In this document: piece after piece, positions 49,918-57,763 of the stretch
Layout of the letters: every line of letters starts with the position of its first letter
Numbering within the stretch: the stretch's first letter is position 1
Assembly: GCA_035715725.1 (NCBI GenBank)
Contig: DASTKT010000048.1
Span: 4,038 to 68,037, forward strand
From: JADGGV01 sp035715725
GTDB taxonomy: Bacteria > Gemmatimonadota > Gemmatimonadetes > Longimicrobiales > RSA9
DNA: 64,000 nucleotides
Direction of reading: 5' to 3'
Program-made: the position numbers and the translations under genes
The notes under the pieces: model-generated
What the model saw: the letters and a program-made list of their open reading frames with translations, nothing else
Told to the model about the DNA's origin: nothing
Database searches by the model: none

Positions 49918-50571
49918 ATGGTCCGACATCTGGTTCGATTCACTGGCGTGCTGGCGGCGGTTTCGCTGCTCGCGGCGCCGCTGCAGGCCCAGCGGGTGCG
50001 CCCGGTGGGGAGGGAGCGCTCGCTGTCGGTGGAGCTGTCGCCGTACGGCGGGATGCTGATCACGGACGACCTGGTGAAGGGCCCGCTGGGCTCGAGCGTG
50101 AAGCCGGCGAACGCGCAGTTCTGGGGCGTGCAGCTGGGGATCCCGGTGGTGTCGGGGGTGGCGATCGTGGGGAACGTGGGGTACGCGGACTCGGACCTGA
50201 AGGTGGGGATCCCGATCGTGGGGTCGGGGGTGAGCGTGGGGAAGAGCACGGCGTGGTTCTACGACGGTGGGGTGCAGTTCGGCGGGACGGTGCGGCAGCA
50301 GCGGGAGATGGCGATCGCGCCGTTCGTGCAGGTGGGGGTGGGCGGGGTGCGGCGGGAGCTGACGGTGTCGGGGATGAGCGCGCGGACGACGGACGTGGCG
50401 GGGAACCTGGGGGCGGGGCTGGACGTGGTGGTGACGCCGGGGATCGCGCTGCGGCTGATGGCGAAGGACTACGTGGGGAAGGCGAACTTCGGGAGCCTGG
50501 GCTCGCTGACGGCGGAGACGAAGACGATGAACAACGTGGCGCTCACCGCGGCGATGAAGCTGATGTTCTGA
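49918..50571 (+). CDS. Small outer-membrane beta-barrel protein
   Basis: 217 residues. The signal peptide ends near residue 25 (PLQAQ). The mature part alternates hydrophobic and polar residues in strands (LSVELSPYGGML, WGVQLGIPVVSGVAIVGNVGYA, FVQVGVGGVRREL) and ends in Phe, typical of OmpA-like or OmpW-like 8-strand barrels. A perfect terminator follows, suggesting a single strong transcript. Confidence 0.8.
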   Translation: MVRHLVRFTGVLAAVSLLAAPLQAQRVRPVGRERSLSVELSPYGGMLITDDLVKGPLGSSVKPANAQFWGVQLGIPVVSGVAIVGNVGYADSDLKVGIPIVGSGVSVGKSTAWFYDGGVQFGGTVRQQREMAIAPFVQVGVGGVRRELTVSGMSARTTDVAGNLGAGLDVVVTPGIALRLMAKDYVGKANFGSLGSLTAETKTMNNVALTAAMKLMF

Positions 50572-50608
50572 CTCGGCTTGCCCCGGCAGGGGTGGTTCCC
50601 CAACTTGG

Positions 50609-50639
50609 GCGCGCCGGCTCCGACGAGGAGCCGGCGCGC
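50609..50639 (+). terminator. Intrinsic terminator
   Basis: A perfect 13-bp stem (50609-50621 with 50627-50639) and a GACGA loop, then TTTCGTTCGT. The best classical terminator in the window, 37 bases past the barrel gene. Confidence 0.85.
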
Positions 50640-50690
50640 TTTCGTTCGTGGGGTGCGGACGAGCACGCGGCAGGCGACAGGGGGGGAGCG

Positions 50691-51236
50691 ATGCCGATGG
50701 GATACCGGGAGCGGCCGGGGGCCGACGAGTACAACCCGTACTACGGGCGCTACATCGAGCGGGTCCCGCAGGGCGACATCCTGCAGATCCTGCGGACGCA
50801 GATCGAGGAGACGGCGCCGCTGCTGCTCGCGGCGCCGCAGCAGCGGCACGACTGGGCGTACGCGCCGGGGAAGTGGACGCTGAAGGAGGTGGTCGGCCAT
50901 CTGTGCGACACGGAGCGGGTCATGACGTACCGGGCGCTGCGCTTCGCGCGGGCGGACGAGACGCCGCTGGCGAGCTTCGACGAGAACGCGTACGTGCCGC
51001 CGGCGGACTTCGGCGAGCGCACGATGGAGTCGCTGGTGGCGGAGCTGGTGGCGGTGCGGCAGGCGACGCTGGCGCTGTTCTCGGGGTTGCCGGCGGCGGC
51101 GTGGACGCGGGTCGGGGTGGCGAGCAACCACCCGGTGTCGGTGCGCGCACTGGCGTGCATCGTGGCGGGGCACGAGCTGCACCACCGGGCGGGGATCCAG
51201 GAGCGGTACCTCGGGGCCGAGCCGGCGCGCGCGTAG
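50691..51236 (+). CDS. DinB family protein
   Basis: 181 residues. The four-helix DinB/YfiT bundle has a metal triad: His in VVGHLCDTE and the pair in GHELHHRAGI, the HxxxH-like arrangement of thiol-dependent transferases. WTLKEVVGHL is the family start of helix 2. Many such proteins use bacillithiol or mycothiol, but no co-substrate gene is here. GGGGGG lies 2 bases before the ATG. Confidence 0.9.
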   Translation: MPMGYRERPGADEYNPYYGRYIERVPQGDILQILRTQIEETAPLLLAAPQQRHDWAYAPGKWTLKEVVGHLCDTERVMTYRALRFARADETPLASFDENAYVPPADFGERTMESLVAELVAVRQATLALFSGLPAAAWTRVGVASNHPVSVRALACIVAGHELHHRAGIQERYLGAEPARA

Positions 51237-51321
51237 CGGGCCGCGGCGGGGAGCCGCGCGCGCCGGGAGCGTCCGGCGGCGCGCCGGCGCCGCGGTCCCG
51301 GTTGCTTGAAAGGATGTCGCG

Positions 51322-51954
51322 ATGCAGAAGAAGTACGAGGCGGTCGTCTTCGACCTCCTCACGGCGCTGCTCGATTCCTGGTCGCTGTGGAGCGACGTGG
51401 CCGGGAGCCGGGAGGTGGGGCTCCGCTGGCGGCTGCGCTACCTGGGGCTGACGTACGCGGCGGGGCGGTACCGGCCGTACGACGACCTGGTCGAGCAGGC
51501 GGCGAAGGAAGTGGAGCTGCCGGGCGAGGTGGCGAAGGGGCTGCGGTCGCGCTGGGACGACCTGAAGGCGTGGCCGGAGGCGTCGCGGGTGCTGCGCGCG
51601 CTGGAGGGCCGGTTCAAGCTGGGCGTGGTGACGAACACGTCGGAGGTGCTGGCGCAGCGGGCGGTGAAGAAGGTGGAGGCGCGCTTCGACGCGGTGCTGT
51701 CCGCGGAGCGCGCGGGGTGGTACAAGCCGGCGGGCGTGCCCTATGAGATGCTGCTGCAGGAGCTGGGGGTGGAGCCGGGGCGGACGCTGTACGTAGCGGG
51801 CTCGCCGCTGGACATCGTCGGCGCGTCGGCCGCCGGGATGGACGTGGTGTGGCACGACCGGATCGGGCTGGCGCGGGTGTATCCGGCGACGGCGGCGCTG
51901 GGCGCGCATCCGGCGCTCTGGCCAGTGCTCGAGATCACCGGCATCGCGTCGTGA
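51322..51954 (+). CDS. HAD superfamily hydrolase, haloacid dehalogenase-like
   Basis: 210 residues. The nucleophile Asp11 lies in VVFDLLTALLD, followed by motif II VVTNTSE and motif III Lys in GWYKPAG, and SPLDIVGASAAGM for motif IV. Motif I lacks the second Asp of phosphatases, so a dehalogenase-like reaction or other substrate is possible. It overlaps the DUF99 start by GTGA. Confidence 0.85.
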   Translation: MQKKYEAVVFDLLTALLDSWSLWSDVAGSREVGLRWRLRYLGLTYAAGRYRPYDDLVEQAAKEVELPGEVAKGLRSRWDDLKAWPEASRVLRALEGRFKLGVVTNTSEVLAQRAVKKVEARFDAVLSAERAGWYKPAGVPYEMLLQELGVEPGRTLYVAGSPLDIVGASAAGMDVVWHDRIGLARVYPATAALGAHPALWPVLEITGIAS

Positions 51955-52640
51955 GCGAGGAGGGCGGCGCGACGCGGCCGGCGCGGCGGTCGACGCGGCG
52001 GCTGAGCGGCTGGGCGCCGGCGGCGCGTGCGGCGTGGCCGGGGGCGCTGCCGCCGACGGAGCCCGGACTGTCCGGTCCGCGGTCGATCTCGCACGTCATC
52101 GGCATCGACGACGCTCCGTTCGACCGTGAGCACCGCGGCGACGTGCCGATCGTGGGCGCGGTGTTCTGCGGCTCGCGGCTGGAAGGGGTGCTGTCCGGGC
52201 GGGTGCGGCGGGACGGCGCGAACGCGGCGCGCGAGATCGCGCGAATGATCGGCGGCTCGCGCTTCTCGACCCACCTCCAGCTCGTGCTGCTGCAGGGGAT
52301 CGCGCTGGCAGGCTTCAACGTGGTGGACGTGGCGTGGCTGCACCGGGCGCTCGGCGTGCCGGTGCTGGTCGTGGCGAGGCGGCAGCCGGACCTGGAGGCG
52401 ATGCGGGACGCGCTGCTCGGGCGCGTGCGCGGCGGCCGGCGCAAATGGCGGCTGATCGAGCGGCTCGGGCCGATGGAGCCGCTGGCCGGCGTCTTCGTGC
52501 AGCGGGCCGGCCTCTCGGCGGCGGAGGCGGAGGGCGTGATCCGGCGCTTCGCGGTCCACAGCAGCATCCCGGAGCCGCTGCGCACGGCCCACCTGGTCGC
52601 GGGCGGGCTGGCGCGGGGCGAGAGCCGCGGGCGGGTCTAG
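51951..52640 (+). CDS. DUF99 family protein (endonuclease V-like fold)
   Basis: 229 residues from the GTG of a GTGA overlap. The start is Arg/Ala-rich, then SHVIGIDDAPFD, GDVPIVGAVFCG and LEGVLSG mark DUF99 (COG1628), a family predicted to share the endonuclease V/RNase H-like fold. The Asp pair in GIDDAPF could be metal ligands. Function unproven. It is translationally coupled to a HAD hydrolase. Confidence 0.85.
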   Translation: MSEEGGATRPARRSTRRLSGWAPAARAAWPGALPPTEPGLSGPRSISHVIGIDDAPFDREHRGDVPIVGAVFCGSRLEGVLSGRVRRDGANAAREIARMIGGSRFSTHLQLVLLQGIALAGFNVVDVAWLHRALGVPVLVVARRQPDLEAMRDALLGRVRGGRRKWRLIERLGPMEPLAGVFVQRAGLSAAEAEGVIRRFAVHSSIPEPLRTAHLVAGGLARGESRGRV

Positions 52641-52681
52641 CTCGCGATCCCGGTCGATCCCCGACATCCCTGGAGGCCCCG

Positions 52682-53485
52682 ATGCGCCGCTTCCGTGCCT
52701 GCTTGCCCGTCCTCGTGCTGGCACCCCTCCTCGCCGCCGGGCGCGCGGAGGCGCAGCGCCTCGACCTGCGCGGCTACCGGATGGTGGACCTGACGCACGC
52801 GTTCGACGAGCGGACGATCTACTGGCCGACGTCGCCGACGGGGTTCAAGCTGGAGAAGCTGGCGTACGGGCCGGCGGACGGGGGGTGGTTCTACTCGTCG
52901 TTCGCGTTCGCCTCGCCGGAGCACGGCGGGACGCACCTGGACGCGCCGATCCACTTCGCGGAGGGGAAGCACACGTCCGACCAGGTGGAGCTGGAGCGGC
53001 TCATCGCGCCGGCGGTCGTGATCGACATCACGAAGCGGTCCGCCGCCGACCCGGACTACCGCCTGACGCCGGCGGACGTGCTGGCGTTCGAGAAGGCCCA
53101 CGGCCGGATCGTGCCGGGCACCATCGTGCTGCTGCGGACCGGCTGGAGCTCGCGCTGGCCCGACAAGAAGGCGTACCTCGGGGACGACACGCCGGGCGAC
53201 GCCTCGAAGCTCCACTTCCCGAGCTACGGCCTGGAGGCGACGCGGCTGCTGCTGGAGCGGCGGGTGGCGGCGATCGGAGTCGACGTCGCCTCGATCGACT
53301 ACGGTGCGTCGAAGGACTTCATCGTGCACCGGACGGCGATGGGTGCGAACGTGCCGGGCTTCGAGAACCTCACGAACCTCGATCAGCTCCCCGCGGTGGG
53401 CGCGCTGGTGATCGCGCTGCCGATGAAGATCGCCGGCGGGTCGGGGGGGCCGCTGCGGGCGGTGGCGCTGGTGCCCAACCGCTGA
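52682..53485 (+). CDS. Secreted cyclase family protein (kynurenine formamidase-like)
   Basis: 267 residues; signal peptide about 1-25 (LLAAGRAEA). The motif HGGTHLDAPIHF supplies the metal ligands (His81, His85, Asp87, His91) of the KynB/cyclase fold. An Asp/His pair (GVDVASIDYG) lies later. Family reactions are N-formylkynurenine hydrolysis or isatin hydrolysis, but most members are uncharacterised. GGAGG lies 5 bases before the ATG. Confidence 0.9.
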   Translation: MRRFRACLPVLVLAPLLAAGRAEAQRLDLRGYRMVDLTHAFDERTIYWPTSPTGFKLEKLAYGPADGGWFYSSFAFASPEHGGTHLDAPIHFAEGKHTSDQVELERLIAPAVVIDITKRSAADPDYRLTPADVLAFEKAHGRIVPGTIVLLRTGWSSRWPDKKAYLGDDTPGDASKLHFPSYGLEATRLLLERRVAAIGVDVASIDYGASKDFIVHRTAMGANVPGFENLTNLDQLPAVGALVIALPMKIAGGSGGPLRAVALVPNR

Positions 53486-53491
53486 GGGGGA

Positions 53492-53559
53492 GAGTGGGGG
53501 AGTGGACGAGTGGGGGAAACGGCGATCCCCCACTCTGCCACTCGTCCACTCCCCCACTC
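53492..53559. terminator. Long purine/pyrimidine inverted repeat (terminator-like)
   Basis: A perfect 21-bp stem (53492-53512 with 53539-53559) around a 26-base loop with a nested GGGGGA/TCCCCC pair. It is between the convergent cyclase and cyclodeaminase genes, so it can end both. The sequence is of the same G-rich type as at 10095-10132 and 45753-45790. Confidence 0.7.
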
Positions 53560-53562
53560 CGC

Positions 53563-54558
53563 CTACCGTCCTCCGCCCAGCTCGACCGCGGTCCCGCCGC
53601 CGGCGGCGAGCGCCTTCTCGTAGACGTGGCGCGCGGCGGCGACGTCCTCGACGGCGAGCCCGAGGGACTTGAAGAGCGTGACCTCGTCGGGCGAGCCCCG
53701 CCCGCCGGCCTGACCCGTCAGCACCTCGCCCAACTCGGCGACGATGTGCGCGTCGTCGATGCGGCCCTCGCGCCGGGGGACGAGGAAGTCGCCGGCCTCG
53801 GAGAGCGTGGATTCGCGGCGGTCGACGTAGAGCCTCGAGCGGGCGACGGCGTCGCTGTCGAGCTCGCGGGCGGCGGGTACGCTGGAGCCGACGGCGTTGA
53901 CGTGCGCGCCGGGCGCCAGCCAGGCGCCGCGGAGCACGGGCTCCGTGGCGGCGGTGGTGGTGCAGACGATGCTGGCGCCGGCGACGGCGGCCTCGGCCGA
54001 AGCCGCCACCTCGACGGCTACACCCGCGGCGGCGGAGTCCTCGGCGAAGCGCCGGGCGCGCTCCGGGGTGCGGCTCCACACGCGGACGCGGCGGACCGGG
54101 CGGACGGCCAGGATGGCCTCGAGGTGTGTGCGGGCCTGGACGCCGGAGCCGAGGATGGCGAGGTCGTCGGCGTCGCCGCGGGCGAGGACGCGGGTGGCGA
54201 CGGCGGAGACGGCGGCGGTGCGGATCGCGGTGACGGTGCTGGCGTCGAGGATCGCGAGGAGCCGGCCGCGCTCCGGCTCGAAGAGGAGCACGGCGCCCTG
54301 GTGGGAGTCCAGCTCGCTGCCGACGTTGCCGGGGAAGACGGTGATGACCTTGGCGCCGAGCGCGCCGATGCCGGGGAGGAGCGCGGGCATCGTCGCCAGC
54401 GCGCCGCGCCGGTCCGGGAGCCAGGCCACGGTGCGGAGCGGGAGCACGGCGTTGCCGCGGGCGACCTCCGCGAGCGCCTCGGCCATGACCTCGATGCACT
54501 CCGCCATCGGGAGGAAGCGGCGGACGTCGTGCTCGGAGAGGACGAGGATCGTGGCCAT
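53563..54558 (-). CDS. Ornithine cyclodeaminase/mu-crystallin family protein
   Basis: 331 residues from the ATG at 54558. The Rossmann motif is AILGSGVQARTHLEAI and the substrate side has PLRTVAWLPD and ALLPGIGALGAK. The VTAIRTAAVSAVAT segment is family-typical. Members act as ornithine cyclodeaminase, alanine dehydrogenase or imine reductase, so the substrate is open. The start overlaps the stop of a short leader-like ORF (TGATG). Confidence 0.88.
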   Translation of the reverse strand: MATILVLSEHDVRRFLPMAECIEVMAEALAEVARGNAVLPLRTVAWLPDRRGALATMPALLPGIGALGAKVITVFPGNVGSELDSHQGAVLLFEPERGRLLAILDASTVTAIRTAAVSAVATRVLARGDADDLAILGSGVQARTHLEAILAVRPVRRVRVWSRTPERARRFAEDSAAAGVAVEVAASAEAAVAGASIVCTTTAATEPVLRGAWLAPGAHVNAVGSSVPAARELDSDAVARSRLYVDRRESTLSEAGDFLVPRREGRIDDAHIVAELGEVLTGQAGGRGSPDEVTLFKSLGLAVEDVAAARHVYEKALAAGGGTAVELGGGR

Positions 54559-54656
54559 CAGCGCGTCCCCGAATCGGCGCGCGGCGCGGCGCGCGGGGCG
54601 GCGGCGGCGATCAGGAGCGCCGGGAGGGCGGCGGTTCGGGCACGGCGGCGGTGCAT
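54558..54656 (-). CDS. Possible 32-residue leader ORF
   Basis: An ATG with a strong GGAGG 4 bases upstream opens 32 codons that read like a truncated signal peptide (MHRRRARTAALPALLIAAAAP) and end at TGATG on the cyclodeaminase start. It may help couple translation, or be a decayed gene start. Homology gives no support. Confidence 0.3.
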   Translation of the reverse strand: MHRRRARTAALPALLIAAAAPRAAPRADSGTR

Positions 54657-54799
54657 GGGGCCTCCGGTGGACTCGTCGGTCGTGGGCGATGGTTTCCGGC
54701 GCCGGCGTTGCTTCGGGTGGCCGGCGAAGACCCGGATCGGGTAGGGGTAGGGGTGCGGGTACGTTCACGAAACCATTGGATCGGGACGCGTGAGGGCGC

Positions 54800-55681
54800 A
54801 TGCGCTACATCGGCGGGCACACGATCGACAACGGCGGCATCGACATGGCGGCGCGGCGGGCGCACGCGGCGGGGATGACGGCGCTGCAGATCTTCACGGC
54901 GATCCCGAAGTTCTACAATGACGACAAGTCGGTGCGGCCGGAGCGGATCGAGCGCTTCCGGAAGGCGCTCGCCGAGACGCACATCCAGCCGCGGATGGTG
55001 CAGGCGCACGCGGCGTACGTGCTGAACGTCGCGACGGACGACGAGACAAAGTGGGCGCGCGCGGCCGCCGGGCTCAAGAAGGAGCTGGAGCGGTCGACGG
55101 CGCTGGGGATCGGGGGCGCGTGCTTTCACCCGGGGTCGGCGAAGGGGTCGCGGGAAGCGGCGGCGGAGCGCGTCGCCCGGGCGATGACGGAGGCGCTCGG
55201 GGCGGTGGAGGGCGAGACGCGGCTCCTGGTGGAGAACACGGCGGGCGCGGGGAACACGTTCGGCCGGAGCCCGGCGGAGGTGGCGGACGTGCTGCGCCGG
55301 ATCCCGAAGAAGCTGCGGCGTCGCGCCGGCTATGGTCTCGACACCTGCCATCTGTACGCCTCCGGCTACGACATCGCGGCGTCGAAGGACGAGCTGACGC
55401 GCGTGCTCGACGAGTTCGAGGAGGCGTGCGGCGAGCCGCCCGCCTTCTTCCACCTGAACGACAGCGAGGGCGAGCTGGGCTCGAACCGCGACCGCCACGT
55501 GCTGATCGGCGACGGGCACATCGGCGTGGACGCGTTCCGCTGGCTGCTGAAGGACCGGCGGAGCGCCGACGTGCCGCTGCTGCTGGAGACGCCGGAGCAG
55601 AACCCGGAGATCGCCGACGACGATCCCTCGCCGGACCCGTGGGACGTGCGCATGGTCGAGCTGCTGAAGGAGCTGGCCTAG
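54800..55681 (+). CDS. nfo: Endonuclease IV (AP endonuclease)
   Basis: 293 residues. DNA base-excision repair at abasic sites. The TIM-barrel metal and substrate motifs are visible: QIFTAIPKFY, GGACFHPGSAKG, LLVENTAGAGNTFG, GYGLDTCHLYASG and FHLNDSEGELGSNRDRH, with the three-zinc His/Asp/Glu set. The ATG at 54800 has a GAGGG nearby. It is closed by a long hairpin. Confidence 0.95.
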   Translation: MRYIGGHTIDNGGIDMAARRAHAAGMTALQIFTAIPKFYNDDKSVRPERIERFRKALAETHIQPRMVQAHAAYVLNVATDDETKWARAAAGLKKELERSTALGIGGACFHPGSAKGSREAAAERVARAMTEALGAVEGETRLLVENTAGAGNTFGRSPAEVADVLRRIPKKLRRRAGYGLDTCHLYASGYDIAASKDELTRVLDEFEEACGEPPAFFHLNDSEGELGSNRDRHVLIGDGHIGVDAFRWLLKDRRSADVPLLLETPEQNPEIADDDPSPDPWDVRMVELLKELA

Positions 55682-55694
55682 CGGGCGCCCGGGT

Positions 55695-55732
55695 CCGGCC
55701 ACGCCCTCCGCCTTCCGGGAGGGCGTGGCCGG
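55695..55732. terminator. Hairpin between nfo and the PLP lyase gene
   Basis: A perfect 15-bp stem (55695-55709 with 55718-55732) and an 8-base loop, 14 bases after the nfo stop and 74 bases past the end of the convergent gene. Confidence 0.8.
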
Positions 55733-55805
55733 TCGGGGCGGGGCGTCGGCTCGCCGGGACGCCTTCCGCCAGCGCGCGGCCGAGGTGGAGCCGCCCGGTC
55801 GCGGG

Positions 55806-56936
55806 TCAGCGCGACGGCATTCCTTCCGCGAGCGCGCGGTCGAGGTCCTCGATCAGGTCCTCCGCGTGCTCGAGCCCGATGGAGACGCGCAGCAGCGCCT
55901 CGGGCGTGCCGGTCTCGGGCGGCTCGACGGAGGCGCGGTGCTCGATGAGGCTCTCGGTGCCGCCGAGGCTGGTGGCCCGCGTGAAGATGCGGCACGCGTT
56001 GGCGACGGCCATCGCCTCGGCCCGCCCGCCGTTCACCTCGAAGGAGAGCATCCCGCCGAAGTCGGCCATCTGGCGCGCCGCGACCTCGTGGCCCGGGTGG
56101 GTGTCGAGCCCGGGGTAGTGGACCGCGCGGACCGCCGTGCGCGTGGTGAGGAAGCGCGCCACCTCCATGGCGGTCCGGCTCTGCGCGCGGACGCGCCAGG
56201 GGAGCGTGCGCGCGCCGCGCGCGATCAGCCAGCTATCGAACGGCGCGGCGATGGCGCCGCCGCTCCGCTGCACATCGCGGACGGCGTCGAAGCGCTCGTC
56301 GGCCTCGCGGAAGACGAGGGCGCCACCCTGCACGTCGCTGTGACCGCCGATGTACTTGGTGGTCGAGTGCATGACGATGTCGGCGCCGAGCGGGATGGGG
56401 CGCTGCAGCACGGGCGTGGCCCAGGTGTTGTCGACGACGAGCGCGGCGCCGACGCCGCGGGCCAGGTCGGCGAGCGCCTCGAGGTCGGAGATGCGCAGCA
56501 GCGGGTTGGACGGCGTCTCGGCCCAGACGATCCGCGTGTCGGGGCGGAGCGCGGCGCGGACGGCGGTCAGGTCCGTCATGTCCACGAACGTGGAGCGGAG
56601 TCCCCAGCGCGCGTACTCGCCGAGGAGCTTGCTCAGGCCGAAGTAGCCGTCGGTCGGCGCGCGCACGTGGTCCCCGGGCCGGAGCGGCTGGAGCACGGCC
56701 ATCGTGGCCGCCTGGCCGGAGGCGAACGCCGCCGCGGCGGCTCCGCCCTCCAGCGCGGCGAGGAGCTCCTCGAGCGTGTCGCGGTTCGGGTTCGCGTAGC
56801 GCGTGTAGATGTAGCCGCCGGGAAAATCGCCGGCCTCGCCGCGCTCGAACGTGGTGCTCAGGTGGATCGCGGGCGCCACGTCGCCGCTCGTCTCGCGCCG
56901 CCGGCCCGCGTGCACGGCGATCGTCTCCAGGTGCAT
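55806..56936 (-). CDS. Trans-sulfuration PLP enzyme (cystathionine gamma-synthase/lyase type)
   Basis: 376 residues; GGAGG lies 5 bases before the ATG at 56936. Cys/Met metabolism family: STTFERGE, YIYTRYANPNRDTLE, ASGQAATMAV, ETPSNPLL, VVDNTWATPVLQRP and PLP Lys194 in HSTTKYIGGHSD. The C-terminal SLGGTESLIEHRAS and RVSIGLEHAEDLIEDL are typical of MetB and CGL. Synthase and lyase cannot be separated on sequence here. There are no met genes nearby. Confidence 0.9.
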   Translation of the reverse strand: MHLETIAVHAGRRRETSGDVAPAIHLSTTFERGEAGDFPGGYIYTRYANPNRDTLEELLAALEGGAAAAAFASGQAATMAVLQPLRPGDHVRAPTDGYFGLSKLLGEYARWGLRSTFVDMTDLTAVRAALRPDTRIVWAETPSNPLLRISDLEALADLARGVGAALVVDNTWATPVLQRPIPLGADIVMHSTTKYIGGHSDVQGGALVFREADERFDAVRDVQRSGGAIAAPFDSWLIARGARTLPWRVRAQSRTAMEVARFLTTRTAVRAVHYPGLDTHPGHEVAARQMADFGGMLSFEVNGGRAEAMAVANACRIFTRATSLGGTESLIEHRASVEPPETGTPEALLRVSIGLEHAEDLIEDLDRALAEGMPSR

Positions 56937-57202
56937 CGTCTCCTCCGGTCCGTTCCAGGTACGATTTCCGAATGCGCGGGGCCCGGCCGCGGTGCCGGGA
57001 GGCCCCGGTGCGGGGCGGCCGGACGGCACGGCGGTCCGTGGCCGGCTCGGCCGCTCCGGGCGGCCGCACGGCACTGTGATGCTTGACATCCCCGGGGCGC
57101 CGCCGCGAATTCGACGCGGCCGCACCGCGCGCGATCCGGAGCTCGCCCCGCGGTGGACCCGCTCCGAAGACTCTCCCCTACCACATCGCCGGAGGCGGAA
57201 TC

Positions 57203-57757
57203 ATGACACGGTTCGTCGTGTTCGGCACCGTTGCCGCCGCGCTCACGCTGTTCGTGTGGCAGTTCGTCTCCAACGCCGCGCTCCCGTGGCACGAGATGAC
57301 CATGCGGGAGTTCCAGGGCCCGGAGAGCGTGGTGCAGGCCGTGCGCGCGGCGGCGCCGCAGAACGGCGTCTACTTCGCGCCGCAGGGGATCCTCGCGGCC
57401 GTCTCGTTCGCCCCCGACCTCCACGACAAGACGAAGGACATGGTCCCGATGATGGCCCGGCAGGTCGTCATCAACCTGCTCGTGGCGTTCATCCTCTGCC
57501 TCGTCGTGGCGCGGCGGCGGGCGGCGGGCGCCATGGCCACCGGCGCGATGCTCGGGATGATCGGCCTGGCCGCCGGCGCGCTGAAGGAGCTGTCCGATGC
57601 GAACTGGTACGGCTTCTCGACGAGCTACGCGCTGGTCAACCTGATCGACTGCAGCATCATGTTCTTCATCGCCGGGCTCGTGCTCGGGGCGCTGGCGCGG
57701 CGGCTGATGCCGGGGGCGGAAGCCGCGGCGGCGGAGCCGGTCGAGGTGGCCGCCTGA
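57203..57757 (+). CDS. Multi-pass membrane protein of unknown function
   Basis: 184 residues. One N-terminal helix (about 3-25), an extracytoplasmic loop of about 60 residues containing LPWHEMTMREFQ, then three helices (VVINLLVAFILCLVVA, ATGAMLGMIGLAAGA and SIMFFIAGLVLGALA). GGAGG precedes the ATG. No family recognised. Convergent with the D-aminoacylase gene with 6 bases between the stops. Confidence 0.75.
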   Translation: MTRFVVFGTVAAALTLFVWQFVSNAALPWHEMTMREFQGPESVVQAVRAAAPQNGVYFAPQGILAAVSFAPDLHDKTKDMVPMMARQVVINLLVAFILCLVVARRRAAGAMATGAMLGMIGLAAGALKELSDANWYGFSTSYALVNLIDCSIMFFIAGLVLGALARRLMPGAEAAAAEPVEVAA

Positions 57758-57763
57758 GGGCGG

